From Chitinophaga cymbidii (GTDB lineage Bacteria > Bacteroidota > Bacteroidia > Chitinophagales > Chitinophagaceae), in contig NZ_BKAU01000003.1 of assembly GCF_007992715.1 (NCBI RefSeq), positions 62,001 to 126,000 of the forward strand: DNA of 64,000 nucleotides, read 5' to 3'. This document shows positions 36,388 through 45,336 of this stretch, piece after piece; positions within the stretch are counted from its first letter, which is position 1; each line of letters starts with the position of its first letter. Both the position numbers and the translations under genes were made by a program. The notes beneath the pieces were generated by a model that saw only the letters and a list, made by a program, of their open reading frames with translations, had not been told where the DNA came from and searched no databases.

Positions 36388-37455
36388 ATGCAATACAAAT
36401 TCTTGTGTCTGATATATATCTGCCTGGCGGCCGCCGCCTGCTCAAAGCTGGATGATGTGGACCCGCCCACTTTTGAGGTAACGGTGGAGAAAACAACATT
36501 TAAGGTGGATGAGCCGGTCGTGTTCAGCTTCAGCGGTGAACAGGACAATATCTCATTCTATTCCGGGGAGGTGTACAACGAATATGCATTCCGCGAAGGG
36601 CGGGAAGTAGACCTTTCCGGTAAGGGCGCCACGCTGGATTTTTTCAGCCAGCTTGCAGGCACCGGCACACAGACCGGTCAGCTGAGCGTATGGTTGTCCA
36701 CCAACTACAACGGCAACGGCGATCACGCCAGCGTGAAAGCCGCTACGTGGACGGACATAACGGCGGACCTCACACTGGCTTCGTCCACTACGAACGTCGC
36801 TTCCGGCAAGGTAGATGTCAGCAGCTGGCTCTCGCATGACCAGCCGCTTTACATCGGCTTCAAATACATCACCCAGCCGCAGGCAACGAACGGGCTGGCG
36901 CGTGTGTGGTGGATACAGAGCTTCGCGGTAAGAAGCAAGGCGGACAGTCTGGGCGGCAAAGAACTTCTGCTGACCGACCAGGAAAACGCCGGCTTCAGGA
37001 CCATCGACCAGTTTCCCGAAGACGCGCCTTCCCTCACCACGATCAACGCCACGCGGATCACGCTGCTGGGGAACAAATACAAAGACCCCGCCGATTCCAT
37101 TTACAACCCGGAATATTCCATCTATGATCCGAACAACCCGATCTATGATCCCACCAGCCCATTATACCAGCCAACCGCGCAGCTGCCGGTATTCGTGCCG
37201 TATGATCCCAACAGCCCGTATAACGATCCGCCGACGGAAACCTGGGTGATCTCCAAACCGATCGTTGAAGGCGTGGTGAACCTCGGGCCAGACAAGGCTA
37301 TTTCCGTGAAGGGGATTAACACGGACGTGGCGGACGGGTACACGTACACCTACAAAAGGCCGGGTACTTATAAAGTTTATTTCATCGCTTATAATCATAA
37401 TATCGATGGGGTGGAAACAGTCGTGCGCCAGCTCGACCTGACCATCACCCCTTAA
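36388..37455 (+). CDS. DUF5017-type surface lipoprotein
   Basis: 355 residues from the ATG at 36388; the longer frame from 36361 hides the lipobox (LAAAAC, then SKLDDVD). 'PTFEVTVEKTTFKVDEPVVFSF' (in part) followed by 'ISFYSGEVYNEYAFR' is the DUF5017 signature; the domain seems to be a jelly-roll carbohydrate-binding fold at the cell surface. Near residues 235-280 is a Y-x-P rich linker: IYNPEY, IYDPNNP, IYDPTSP, LYQPTA, PYDPNSP, i.e. four or five near-copies. C-terminus is an Ig-like strand set. Third gene after SusC and SusD, typical of SusE/F-like accessory binding proteins. Confidence 0.85.
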   Translation: MQYKFLCLIYICLAAAACSKLDDVDPPTFEVTVEKTTFKVDEPVVFSFSGEQDNISFYSGEVYNEYAFREGREVDLSGKGATLDFFSQLAGTGTQTGQLSVWLSTNYNGNGDHASVKAATWTDITADLTLASSTTNVASGKVDVSSWLSHDQPLYIGFKYITQPQATNGLARVWWIQSFAVRSKADSLGGKELLLTDQENAGFRTIDQFPEDAPSLTTINATRITLLGNKYKDPADSIYNPEYSIYDPNNPIYDPTSPLYQPTAQLPVFVPYDPNSPYNDPPTETWVISKPIVEGVVNLGPDKAISVKGINTDVADGYTYTYKRPGTYKVYFIAYNHNIDGVETVVRQLDLTITP

Positions 37456-37470
37456 TTTAAACTGCAACGA

Positions 37471-38820
37471 ATGACAAAAAACGCAACGATCCAGGTAGGC
37501 TCGCTTAACCGGCGGCAGGTGACGATTTCCATTGCCATCATCGGTGTGATGTTCTTCATGTTCGGGTTTGTATCATGGGTGAACGCCATACTGATCCCGT
37601 ATTTCAAGATAGCCTGCGAGCTGAACAATTTCCAGGCTTACCTGGTGACCTTTGCCTTTTACATTTCCTATTTCATCATGTCCGTTCCCGCATCCTATCT
37701 TTTAAAATCGACCGGTTTCAAAAGAGGGATGATGACCGGCTTCTGGATCATGGCGGCGGGCGCTTTTCTGTTCGTACCGGCGGCGGCTACACGCACTTAC
37801 GGTATTTTCCTGGTAGCGTTATTCATACTGGGGACCGGTCTTGCCATCCTGCAAACCGCCGCCAATCCCTACATCACCATTTTAGGTCCGAAGGAACGGG
37901 CCGCGCAGCGGATCAGCATCATGGGCATCTGCAACAAGGCAGCGGGGATACTGGCGCCGCTGATCTTTGCGGCGGTGGTGTTGCGTGCAACGGACAGCGA
38001 CCTGTTCAGGCAGCTGCCATTGATGAGTGAAGCACAGAAGGATGCGGCGCTGGACGAGCTGATAAGCCGCGTGATCGTGCCGTACATCTGCGTGGGCGTG
38101 TTCCTCTTTTTGCTCGGCCTGATGATCCGCTTTTCCCCGTTGCCGGATATTGATACGGAGCAGGAATCGCCGGAGATCAGGCAGGCCAACGAAGGCAAAT
38201 CGGGCATCCTGCAATTTCCGCATCTCGTGCTGGGCGCCGTGGCCATATTCCTGCATGTAGGCACGCAGGTGATCGCCATCGATACGATCATCGGTTATGC
38301 CGGTTCCATGAACATCCCGCTGCTGGAAGCAAAAGTGTTTCCTTCATACACGCTGTTCTGCACCATTTGCGGGTATGTGACCGGCATCCTGCTCATTCCA
38401 AAATTCATCAGCCAGGTGAAGGCATTGCAGATATGCACCATGCTCGGCACCCTGTTTTCCCTGCTGATCATTTTTGCAAAAGGGCAGATCAGCTTGTTAG
38501 GGCATCAGGCGGACATATCTATCTGGTTCGTGGTGCTGCTGGGGCTTGCCAATTCCCTGATATGGGCAGGCATCTGGCCGCTGGCGCTGGAAGGACTGGG
38601 AAAATTCACAAAGCTGGGCGCATCCGTGCTGATCATGGGCCTTAGCGGCAACGCTATCCTTCCTGTGATCTACGGCCATTTCGCGGACCTTCACGGGCTG
38701 CGGGAGGCTTACTGGGTGCTCGTGCCCTGTTATCTGTATCTTGTTTATTATGCAGTGTACGGCCATCGTGTGCGTCACTGGTCGGTAAAATCATCAGAAG
38801 GGAAAGTGGCTGTACAATGA
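37471..38820 (+). CDS. sugar MFS transporter, FucP/NagP-like
   Basis: 449 residues with about 12 membrane helices. The opening ('FFMFGFVSWVNAILIPYFK') and 'FILGTGLAILQTAANPYITILG' are characteristic of the FucP/GluP group of proton or sodium/sugar symporters (inner membrane). 'LGAVAIFLHVGTQVIAIDTIIGYA' is the helix 7 region. Because the next gene, overlapping by ATGA, is a GlcNAc-6-phosphate deacetylase-like enzyme, an N-acetylated sugar is a plausible substrate, as with NagP of other Bacteroidota. No sugar kinase gene lies in the window. Confidence 0.9.
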   Translation: MTKNATIQVGSLNRRQVTISIAIIGVMFFMFGFVSWVNAILIPYFKIACELNNFQAYLVTFAFYISYFIMSVPASYLLKSTGFKRGMMTGFWIMAAGAFLFVPAAATRTYGIFLVALFILGTGLAILQTAANPYITILGPKERAAQRISIMGICNKAAGILAPLIFAAVVLRATDSDLFRQLPLMSEAQKDAALDELISRVIVPYICVGVFLFLLGLMIRFSPLPDIDTEQESPEIRQANEGKSGILQFPHLVLGAVAIFLHVGTQVIAIDTIIGYAGSMNIPLLEAKVFPSYTLFCTICGYVTGILLIPKFISQVKALQICTMLGTLFSLLIIFAKGQISLLGHQADISIWFVVLLGLANSLIWAGIWPLALEGLGKFTKLGASVLIMGLSGNAILPVIYGHFADLHGLREAYWVLVPCYLYLVYYAVYGHRVRHWSVKSSEGKVAVQ

Positions 38821-40013
38821 TAAAAATAATTAACGCGAATATTGTTACACCCTTCCGGATCATTTCCGGAGGAACAGTGCTGGTAAAAGGTACGCGGATA
38901 CTGGCGGTAGAGGAAGGGGACATTGAGGCGGAGGCCGCCACGGTCTTTGATGCGCAGGGGTATTACGTGACGCCCGGGTTTATTGACATTCATGTGCACG
39001 GCGGTGGCGGGCATGATTTTATGGATGGAAAGGAAGAGGGATTCCGGAAGATCGCGGCCACGCACCTCCGGTACGGCACCACCGCCATGCTGCCCACCAC
39101 CCTCACCAGCGACCGGGAAGGCATTCTCCGCACGGTGGAATGCTATCAGCGGGTGGCCGCCGGAAACACAGGCGGGGCGCAGTTCCTGGGGCTTCACCTG
39201 GAAGGGCCGTACCTTTCCATGAACCAGCGCGGCGCGCAGGACCCGGCGTACATCCGTGATCCCGATCCGGCGGAATATGAAGCCATTGTGCGGGCGGCCG
39301 GCCAGTCGGTCAAAAGATGGAGCGCAGCCCCCGAGCTGCCCGGCGCCCTGCCTTTCGCCCGCTTCCTGAAAGCAAACGGCATCCTGCCCTCGCTGGCGCA
39401 TACCGATGCCATCTACGAGGAAGCGCTCGAAGGTTTCGAGAACGGTTACACGCTCGCCACGCACCTGTATTCCGCTATGTCCGGCGTCACCCGCAGGAAC
39501 GCCTACCGCTACGCCGGTGTGATTGAAACAGCGTTTTTGCTGGATGATATGGACGTGGAGATCATCGCGGACGGCCGACATCTGCCCGCGCCGCTGCTGA
39601 AGCTGATCTACAAGATAAAAGGGGCGGACCGCATTGCGCTGATCACAGACGCCATGCGCGGCGCGGGCATGCCGCCGGGAGAAAGCATCCTCGGCAATAT
39701 TCGTACAGGCATGAAAGTGATCATCGAAGGCGGCGTGGCGAAGTTGCCGGACAGAACGGCGTTCGCCGGAAGCGTGGCAACAGCCGATCAGCTGGTGCGC
39801 AACATGGTGCAAATGGCGGAAGTGCCCGTGCCGGAAGCCATCCGCATGATAACGGCTACGCCTGCACGTATATTGGGCGTGGAGAACCGCAAAGGAACGA
39901 TCGCGCCGGGGATGGACGCGGACATCACGATATGCGATGCGAACTTTTCCGTAAAGGCCGTCATGGTCATGGGCGAAGTGCTGTACTCGTTACAACCCGC
40001 CACCACGTTATAA
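38817..40013 (+). CDS. nagA: N-acetylglucosamine-6-phosphate deacetylase-like amidohydrolase
   Basis: 398 residues, cytoplasmic. The amidohydrolase TIM barrel shows 'GFIDIHVHGGGGHDFMDG' (first metal HxH), 'LGLHLEGPYLSMNQRGAQDP' (metal Glu and substrate loop), 'LAHTDAIYEEA' (His), 'ATHLYSAMSG' (His) and 'LITDAMRGAGM' (Asp). NagA removes the acetyl group from GlcNAc-6-P in the cytoplasm. Conserved THLFNAM is THLYSAM here, so the substrate may differ from GlcNAc-6-P. No nagB or kinase is visible nearby. The start overlaps the MFS gene and the enolase-like gene follows after 12 bp. Confidence 0.85.
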   Translation: MIKIINANIVTPFRIISGGTVLVKGTRILAVEEGDIEAEAATVFDAQGYYVTPGFIDIHVHGGGGHDFMDGKEEGFRKIAATHLRYGTTAMLPTTLTSDREGILRTVECYQRVAAGNTGGAQFLGLHLEGPYLSMNQRGAQDPAYIRDPDPAEYEAIVRAAGQSVKRWSAAPELPGALPFARFLKANGILPSLAHTDAIYEEALEGFENGYTLATHLYSAMSGVTRRNAYRYAGVIETAFLLDDMDVEIIADGRHLPAPLLKLIYKIKGADRIALITDAMRGAGMPPGESILGNIRTGMKVIIEGGVAKLPDRTAFAGSVATADQLVRNMVQMAEVPVPEAIRMITATPARILGVENRKGTIAPGMDADITICDANFSVKAVMVMGEVLYSLQPATTL

Positions 40014-40025
40014 AATTCAGTTTAT

Positions 40026-41399
40026 ATGGACAGAAGAGGATTTGTCAAAAATACCGGCTTGCTGGCCATGTTATTCAATTTACCACGCTGCACAGGCAGC
40101 GGACAACGTATGAAAACGATCAAAGTAACCGGAACGAACGCCGGGTTTGAGCGCGAGCCGCTGAAAGGCCGCTTCGGGTTCAAAGGCGGCTACCTTACAG
40201 AATTATGGCAGGTGTTTTCCCGCCTGGAATCCGCTTCGGGCGCCAGCGGAACGGGGATCGCCACGCAAAGCGTATTATACGCGGATGCGGACTTGTTTGC
40301 GGATAACACCGAAGCCGGCGGCAACGCGCTGATGTTCGTGCTCGTCAACGAAGCGCTGAAGATCGTGAAAGAAACGCCTTTCACAGACCCGGTGGAGCTG
40401 ATGGACAAGATCCGGCCGCGGGTACACGCCGCCGGCGTGCGGATCACCGGCAAAAAGGACCTCAACGCCAACTTCGTGCACAACACCCTCGTGAGCATCG
40501 ACAATGCCGCCTGGTTGCTGTACGCCAGGGAAAACGGCTTCACGTCCTTCGATGAAATGATACCGGCGCCTTACCGCTCCGCGCTGTCGTTTCACAACGA
40601 AAAGATCGCCATCATGTACCAGGTGTCTTACGACATGCCGGTGGAAACGCTGGTGGATGCCGTGAAAGACGGGTATTTTGTTATAAAGGTCAAGACCGGC
40701 TATCCCGGTACGCAGGAAGAAATGCTGGCGAAAGACATGGCGCGGCTGACCGAAGTGCACCAGGCCCTGAAAGACCTGCGCACGCCGCACACGCCCGACG
40801 GCCGGCTCGTTTACACGATGGACGCCAACGGACGGTATGAAAGCAAAGCGCTGCTGCAGCGGTATTTCGATCATGCCCGGAAGATCGGCGCGTTCGATCA
40901 GATACTCGTGTATGAAGAGCCGTTTGTGGAAGCGAATAACGAAGGGGTGGGGGACCTGGGCGTGCGCATTGCCGCCGATGAAAGCATCCACGAGCCGGCA
41001 GATGCGCTTAGGAAGCTGGACCAGGGATACGGCGCGCTGGTGCTGAAAGGCATCGCGAAAACACTCAGCCAGTCCATGAAGATCGCGCAGGTGGCGCAGC
41101 AACGCAACGTTCCCTGCCTTTGCGCCGATCTCACGGTGAACCCGGTGCTGGTGGACTGGCACAAGAACCTCGCCGCGCGCGTGGCGCCCTTCCCCGGCAT
41201 TGGCATGGGCCTGATGGAAACGAACGGCGACATGAACTATGTGCACTGGGAGCAGATGAGCAGGTACCACCGGCTGGCCGGCGCATCATGGATGGAAAGA
41301 AGGAACGGCGCCTTCGAGCTGAATGCTGACTTTTACAAGACCAGCGGCGGCATATTCGAAGTGCCACATCATTATGAAAACAAATTAGTGATCCTATGA
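40026..41399 (+). CDS. Tat-exported enolase-superfamily (mandelate racemase / L-Ala-D/L-Glu epimerase-like) enzyme
   Basis: 457 residues. The N-terminus DRRGFVKNTGLLAMLF is a Tat-type signal with a weak lipobox (LPRC, Cys21). The barrel has 'VIKVKTG' (KxK acid/base pair), 'MDANGRY' (metal Asp), 'VYEEPF' (metal Glu) and 'AADESI' (third metal Asp/Glu): the full enolase-superfamily Mg site. Enzymes of this type epimerise or dehydrate acids through an enolate. Export of such an enzyme is unusual. The gene overlaps the next amidohydrolase by ATGA-type coupling (41396-41399). Confidence 0.88.
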   Translation: MDRRGFVKNTGLLAMLFNLPRCTGSGQRMKTIKVTGTNAGFEREPLKGRFGFKGGYLTELWQVFSRLESASGASGTGIATQSVLYADADLFADNTEAGGNALMFVLVNEALKIVKETPFTDPVELMDKIRPRVHAAGVRITGKKDLNANFVHNTLVSIDNAAWLLYARENGFTSFDEMIPAPYRSALSFHNEKIAIMYQVSYDMPVETLVDAVKDGYFVIKVKTGYPGTQEEMLAKDMARLTEVHQALKDLRTPHTPDGRLVYTMDANGRYESKALLQRYFDHARKIGAFDQILVYEEPFVEANNEGVGDLGVRIAADESIHEPADALRKLDQGYGALVLKGIAKTLSQSMKIAQVAQQRNVPCLCADLTVNPVLVDWHKNLAARVAPFPGIGMGLMETNGDMNYVHWEQMSRYHRLAGASWMERRNGAFELNADFYKTSGGIFEVPHHYENKLVIL

Positions 41400-42316
41400 A
41401 CAGAAGGAATTTTGTCCGTAACATGGCTACCTCCGCTTCAGGCATCATCCTGGGCAGCAGCCTTTTGCAGGAAACGGCCGCCGGCATGGCCCCGCGCCCC
41501 ACGCCGGCTGACCGCATGAAGGAAGTGTTCAGCTATCGCAAGCTGGACGCCCATGTGCATGTAGGCCTCACGAACGACGGCCCCGAGCTGAACGTGGACT
41601 ACGCGGAGCGGCTTGGTATCGACAGGATGTTCATCTCGAAGCCCGTTACGCGCGGGCCCGCTGCCCCGGAGGATTTCAGGGCAGCGAACGATTTCATCCT
41701 CAAATGCATGAAACGCTTCCCGGAGCGGCTGACCGGCATGCTCACGCTCAACCCCACCTACAAAAGGGAATCGCTGGAAGAGATCAAACGGTGCACCGGC
41801 GAGGGAATGTGGGGCGTGAAAGTATATTACCAGGTGAAGATCAACGACCCGCTTTTTTATCCCATCATCGAAAAACTGATCGACCTGAAGATGATCATCC
41901 TCATGCATGCGGAAACAACGCTCGGCATCGCCGGTTATCGCATGAAATATGACCAGAAGATCAAACCGCAGTCATCCATCCCCGAAAACTTCGTGGATAT
42001 CGCCGCGCGCTACCCCGAGGCCATGTTTCAGTTCGCCCACATCGGCGGCGGGCCGGACTGGGAGTACGCCTGCAAGGCGCTCCGCAACAGCCCGAATGTT
42101 TACGTGGACGTGTCCGGCAGCAACAACGAGAACAACATGGTGGAGTTCGCCGTGGAATGCCTGGGCGCGGACAGGGTGCTGTATGGCTCCGACAATATGT
42201 ACTACCAGTCCGTCGGAAAAATGATCGACGCCCGGCTCACCGAAGAGCAGAAACGGAAAATATTCTTCGATAATTACAATAACATCCTGAAAAAAGGAGG
42301 CTATCATGTTGATTGA
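41396..42316 (+). CDS. Tat-exported amidohydrolase (amidohydrolase_2 family)
   Basis: 306 residues. Tat-type signal NRRNFVRNMATSASGIILG. Metal-site motifs of the amidohydrolase_2 group are intact: 'LDAHVHVG' (HxH), 'ILMHAETT', 'FAHIGGGPDW' (HxGG), and 'LYGSDNMYY' (GSD). The family includes decarboxylases and lactonases, e.g. 4-sulfomuconolactonase, so a sugar-lactone hydrolase in the periplasm is possible. It overlaps the next gene by 11 bp and is coupled to it and to the upstream enolase-like gene. Confidence 0.87.
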   Translation: MNRRNFVRNMATSASGIILGSSLLQETAAGMAPRPTPADRMKEVFSYRKLDAHVHVGLTNDGPELNVDYAERLGIDRMFISKPVTRGPAAPEDFRAANDFILKCMKRFPERLTGMLTLNPTYKRESLEEIKRCTGEGMWGVKVYYQVKINDPLFYPIIEKLIDLKMIILMHAETTLGIAGYRMKYDQKIKPQSSIPENFVDIAARYPEAMFQFAHIGGGPDWEYACKALRNSPNVYVDVSGSNNENNMVEFAVECLGADRVLYGSDNMYYQSVGKMIDARLTEEQKRKIFFDNYNNILKKGGYHVD

Positions 42317-43091
42317 TATTAACGCATACACCGGCCACTGGCCGTTCAAACGCCTGCTGAACAACCATTGCGAAGGATTGCTGGAAAGAATGAAGGAATA
42401 TGGCGTAGACCTGTCCGTTATCACGAACCTGAACGGCGTGTTCTACAAGAATACCCAATCCGCCAACGAAGAGCTGTATGAGGAGATCCGTTCGAAGCGG
42501 GCTTATAAAGACAGGTTCCTGCCGTTTGCCATCATCAATCCTATCTATGCCGGCTGGAAAGATGATTTCAAAACATGTGTGAAGGATTTCGGGATGAAAG
42601 GCATCCGGGTGTTCCCCAACTATCACGATTACACGATCACCGACCCGAACCTGGTGGAGCTGGTGAAAATGGCCCGCGATCATGATGTGGCCGTGGGGCT
42701 TACCATGCGCATCGTGGATTCGCGGCAGCGTTCGTGGATGGACCTGGCCACCGAATGGGGCCTGAAAGATTACGTGCCCCTGCTGCGGGAAGTGCCGGAC
42801 GCGCGCTATATGCTGCTCAACCTGAGCACCGGTCTTGCGCTGCCGGAAGAAGACGAGGCCACCCTTAAAAACGCCAATGTGCTGTTCGACACCTCCGGCC
42901 GGCATATTACCCATTTCGCCAAAGTGTTCAACCGCTTCGGCAAGGAGAAATTCGCCTTCGGCTCGCATTTTCCCGTATTTGATTACTATACCGGCCTGCT
43001 GCGGATAGAATCCCTGCGGAAAGAGGAGGCGGATGAAGCCGACAGGGCCCTGTTCCGGCAAGGAAATGCACAACGGTTCCTGAAGCTGTAG
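42306..43091 (+). CDS. degenerate amidohydrolase_2 homologue, cytoplasmic
   Basis: 261 residues without signal peptide. The fold is recognisable from 'MLIDINAYTGHWPF' (where homologues have DxHxH), 'GMKGIRVFPNYH' and 'FAFGSHFPVFDYY'. However, the HxH is replaced by N-A-Y, the HxGG is 'LNLSTGL', and the GSD aspartate is His (GSHFP). Thus the usual metal site is largely absent: it may be a non-hydrolytic partner or use another mechanism. Overlapping its active-looking neighbour suggests a pair. Last gene of the operon that starts at 31349. Confidence 0.78.
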   Translation: MLIDINAYTGHWPFKRLLNNHCEGLLERMKEYGVDLSVITNLNGVFYKNTQSANEELYEEIRSKRAYKDRFLPFAIINPIYAGWKDDFKTCVKDFGMKGIRVFPNYHDYTITDPNLVELVKMARDHDVAVGLTMRIVDSRQRSWMDLATEWGLKDYVPLLREVPDARYMLLNLSTGLALPEEDEATLKNANVLFDTSGRHITHFAKVFNRFGKEKFAFGSHFPVFDYYTGLLRIESLRKEEADEADRALFRQGNAQRFLKL

Positions 43092-43142
43092 GGTATCCGG
43101 CAAAGGTTTCATAATTTCGGGCATCCATAACTGATTAATGCC

Positions 43143-44219
43143 ATGCCATCACCAAAAAAAGAAAAGAAGAATAACCAGCTTTCAGGGATCAAGGAAATTG
43201 CCCGCCGGGCAAACGTTTCGATCGCTACGGTGGACCGTGTGATCCATGACAGGACGGGGATTGCGAAGGGTACCAAGGAGCGGATACTCAAGATCATCAA
43301 GGAGCTGAATTATCAACCCAATATCCATGCCCGGCGCCTCGCACTGGCCAAACAGTTCAGGATCGCCACGCTCATCCCCGTACGGTCTAAAGAGACCAGC
43401 TTCTGGGAAGGGCCGCTGAAAGGCATTGAAATGGCATCCGCGGAGATCAGTCAGTATGGCGTGGTGGTGGAAAAATTCTTTTACGACCAGGAATCCGTTA
43501 CTTCTTTCCAGCAGCAGTCACAGGCGCTGCTGAAAACGAAACCGGACGGCCTGCTGTTCGCGCCTTCTTTTATGGAGGAATCCGTGGTGTTTGTGCAGAA
43601 ATGCATCAAGCAGCATATTCCTTACGTACTGATGGATTCCGACCTGCCCGTGGAAGGCAGCCTGGCTTACATCGGCCCTAACCAGCAGGCCAGCGGCCAC
43701 CTTTCCGCGCACCTCATCAGCTATCTCATCGAGAAAAACGACAGCATTCTCATCGTAAACATATCAAAGGAGCTGGATGATCAGCACCATCTGCTCAAAA
43801 AGGAAGAAGGATTCCGGAATTATTTCCGTACGCATCGCTGGGACAACCAGATACTGAAGATCAATATCAATAAAACCGATCCCAAATCCATCGAAAAGGG
43901 GCTGGCGAATATGTTTAAAGAACACGGCAATATCGGCGTTGTGTTCGTTACCAACTCCCGTGTGTCCAACGTGGCGGCCTTTGTGGAGAAGCTGGACAGG
44001 AAGGTGATCCTGATCGGTTACGACTTCGTAAACGAGAATATTGAATACATAGAGAAGGGGGTGATCGATTTTCTCATCTGCCAGAAGCCGCTGGAGCAGG
44101 CGTATAAAGGCGTGATGGCGGTCTACCAGCACCTGGCCATCTCTTCGCCGGTGCAAAAGGTCACCTTTATGCCGATCGATATCATTACACGCGAGAACTA
44201 CCGTTTCTATAATTATTAA
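43143..44219 (+). CDS. LacI-family transcriptional regulator with sugar-binding-protein-like domain
   Basis: 358 residues. Helix-turn-helix at about 14-60: 'IKEIARRANVSIATVDRVIH', then 'NYQPNIHARRLAL' hinge helix. C-terminal effector domain is type 1 periplasmic-binding-protein-like ('FRIATLIPVRSKETSFWEGP', 'YVLMDSDLPVEGSLAYIGPN'). LacI proteins bind CG-centred dyads and release them with a sugar ligand. It lies between two operons whose promoters carry the CGGGTACGTTAACG motif and is the only LacI gene inside that block, so it is the best candidate regulator of all copies (inferred). No copy of the motif lies in front of its own gene. Confidence 0.9.
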   Translation: MPSPKKEKKNNQLSGIKEIARRANVSIATVDRVIHDRTGIAKGTKERILKIIKELNYQPNIHARRLALAKQFRIATLIPVRSKETSFWEGPLKGIEMASAEISQYGVVVEKFFYDQESVTSFQQQSQALLKTKPDGLLFAPSFMEESVVFVQKCIKQHIPYVLMDSDLPVEGSLAYIGPNQQASGHLSAHLISYLIEKNDSILIVNISKELDDQHHLLKKEEGFRNYFRTHRWDNQILKININKTDPKSIEKGLANMFKEHGNIGVVFVTNSRVSNVAAFVEKLDRKVILIGYDFVNENIEYIEKGVIDFLICQKPLEQAYKGVMAVYQHLAISSPVQKVTFMPIDIITRENYRFYNY

Positions 44220-44266
44220 AAAAGACAGGATTTCGTGAAAAATGCCGCGCTTTTTTGTTAATTTTT

Positions 44267-44282
44267 CGGGTACGTTAACGGC
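44267..44282 (+). promoter_or_regulatory. CGGGTACGTTAACGGC operator element (regulon motif)
   Basis: Full copy of the shared motif 25 bp upstream of the Gfo/Idh start at 44308, with the same T-rich flank as the copy at 26215. An over-long open frame from 44242 runs through it; a start there would be inside the operator, so the ATG at 44308 is preferred. Confidence 0.82.
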
Positions 44283-44307
44283 AGTTTATTTAAAACAGGA
44301 ATACGCA

Positions 44308-45336
44308 ATGCAAAAGTATCAACCAAGAAGGGATTTTATCAGGCAGGCATTATATGCAGGCATCGGCGCGGGCGTGCTTTCCCAGTTGCCGCTCGAAGGA
44401 TCGGCCGCATGGGCGCGGGAAACAGGCAAACGTGTAGGCATTATCGGTCTGGATACCTCACACAGCACCGCCTTCACCAATCTGCTCAATAACCCCAATG
44501 CCGGAGAGAAGTTTGGCGGATACAAGGTAGTGGCAGCGTATCCCTACGGCAGCCGCGATATTGAGAGCAGCGCCAGCAGGATTCCCGGGTACATCGATGC
44601 CGTAAAGGCGAAAGGCGTGCAAATCGTGGATTCCATCCGGGAGCTGCTTAAAATGGTGGATGTAGTGTTGCTGGAAACCAATGACGGCCGCCTGCACCGG
44701 GAACAGGCGCTGGAAGTGATCAGGGCGGGCAAACGCATGTTCATCGACAAACCGGTCGCCAACTCCATGCGTGACGCCATCGCCATTTTTGAAGCGGCGA
44801 AGCAGCATAACGTGCCCGTTTTTTCCTGTTCCTCTTTGCGCTTCACGGAAGGGATAGACGATATCGTAAGTGGTAAAAAGATAGGGAAGATACTGGCGGC
44901 GGACGCTTACAGTCCCGCCAAGCTGGAACAGACGCACATCGATTTTTACTGGTATGGCATTCACGGCGTGGAGATGCTGTTCACGGTGATGGGCACCGGC
45001 TGCAAAACGGTGACCCGTTTCTACCAGGATAATATGGACGTTGTGGTGGGCGTATGGGAAGATGGCCGCATCGGTACTTTCCGCGGTACGCGCGCGGGTA
45101 AAGCGGCGTATGGCGGCACCATCTTCGGAGAGAAAGGCGTGGTGAACTACGGCGCTTTTTCTTACGAACGTTTGCTGGACAGGATCATTCCATTCTTTGA
45201 AACAGGTAACGTGCCCGTGCGCGCGGAGGAAACGCTGGAAATATGCGCCTTTGTGGAAGCGGCGCAGAAGAGCCGGGAGCGGGGTGGACGACCGGTAGCG
45301 ATCAGCGAAATAAAATCCTTATCATATGGCAGGTAA
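44308..45336 (+). CDS. Tat-exported Gfo/Idh/MocA family oxidoreductase
   Basis: 342 residues from the ATG at 44308, giving a Tat signal 'QPRRDFIRQALYAGIGAG'. The Rossmann part is 'KRVGIIGLDTSHSTAFTNLL' (with a modified GxGxxG: GLDTSH) and 'DVVLLETNDGRLH'; 'FIDKPVANS' corresponds to the EKP motif of the family, here DKP. The C-terminal part has 'HIDFYWYGIHGVEMLFTV', where His and Tyr usually act as catalytic residues. Gfo/Idh enzymes oxidise sugars or inositols using NAD(P); Zymomonas glucose-fructose oxidoreductase shows that the family can be Tat-exported with bound cofactor. It overlaps the second DegT gene by 11 bp. Confidence 0.87.
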   Translation: MQKYQPRRDFIRQALYAGIGAGVLSQLPLEGSAAWARETGKRVGIIGLDTSHSTAFTNLLNNPNAGEKFGGYKVVAAYPYGSRDIESSASRIPGYIDAVKAKGVQIVDSIRELLKMVDVVLLETNDGRLHREQALEVIRAGKRMFIDKPVANSMRDAIAIFEAAKQHNVPVFSCSSLRFTEGIDDIVSGKKIGKILAADAYSPAKLEQTHIDFYWYGIHGVEMLFTVMGTGCKTVTRFYQDNMDVVVGVWEDGRIGTFRGTRAGKAAYGGTIFGEKGVVNYGAFSYERLLDRIIPFFETGNVPVRAEETLEICAFVEAAQKSRERGGRPVAISEIKSLSYGR

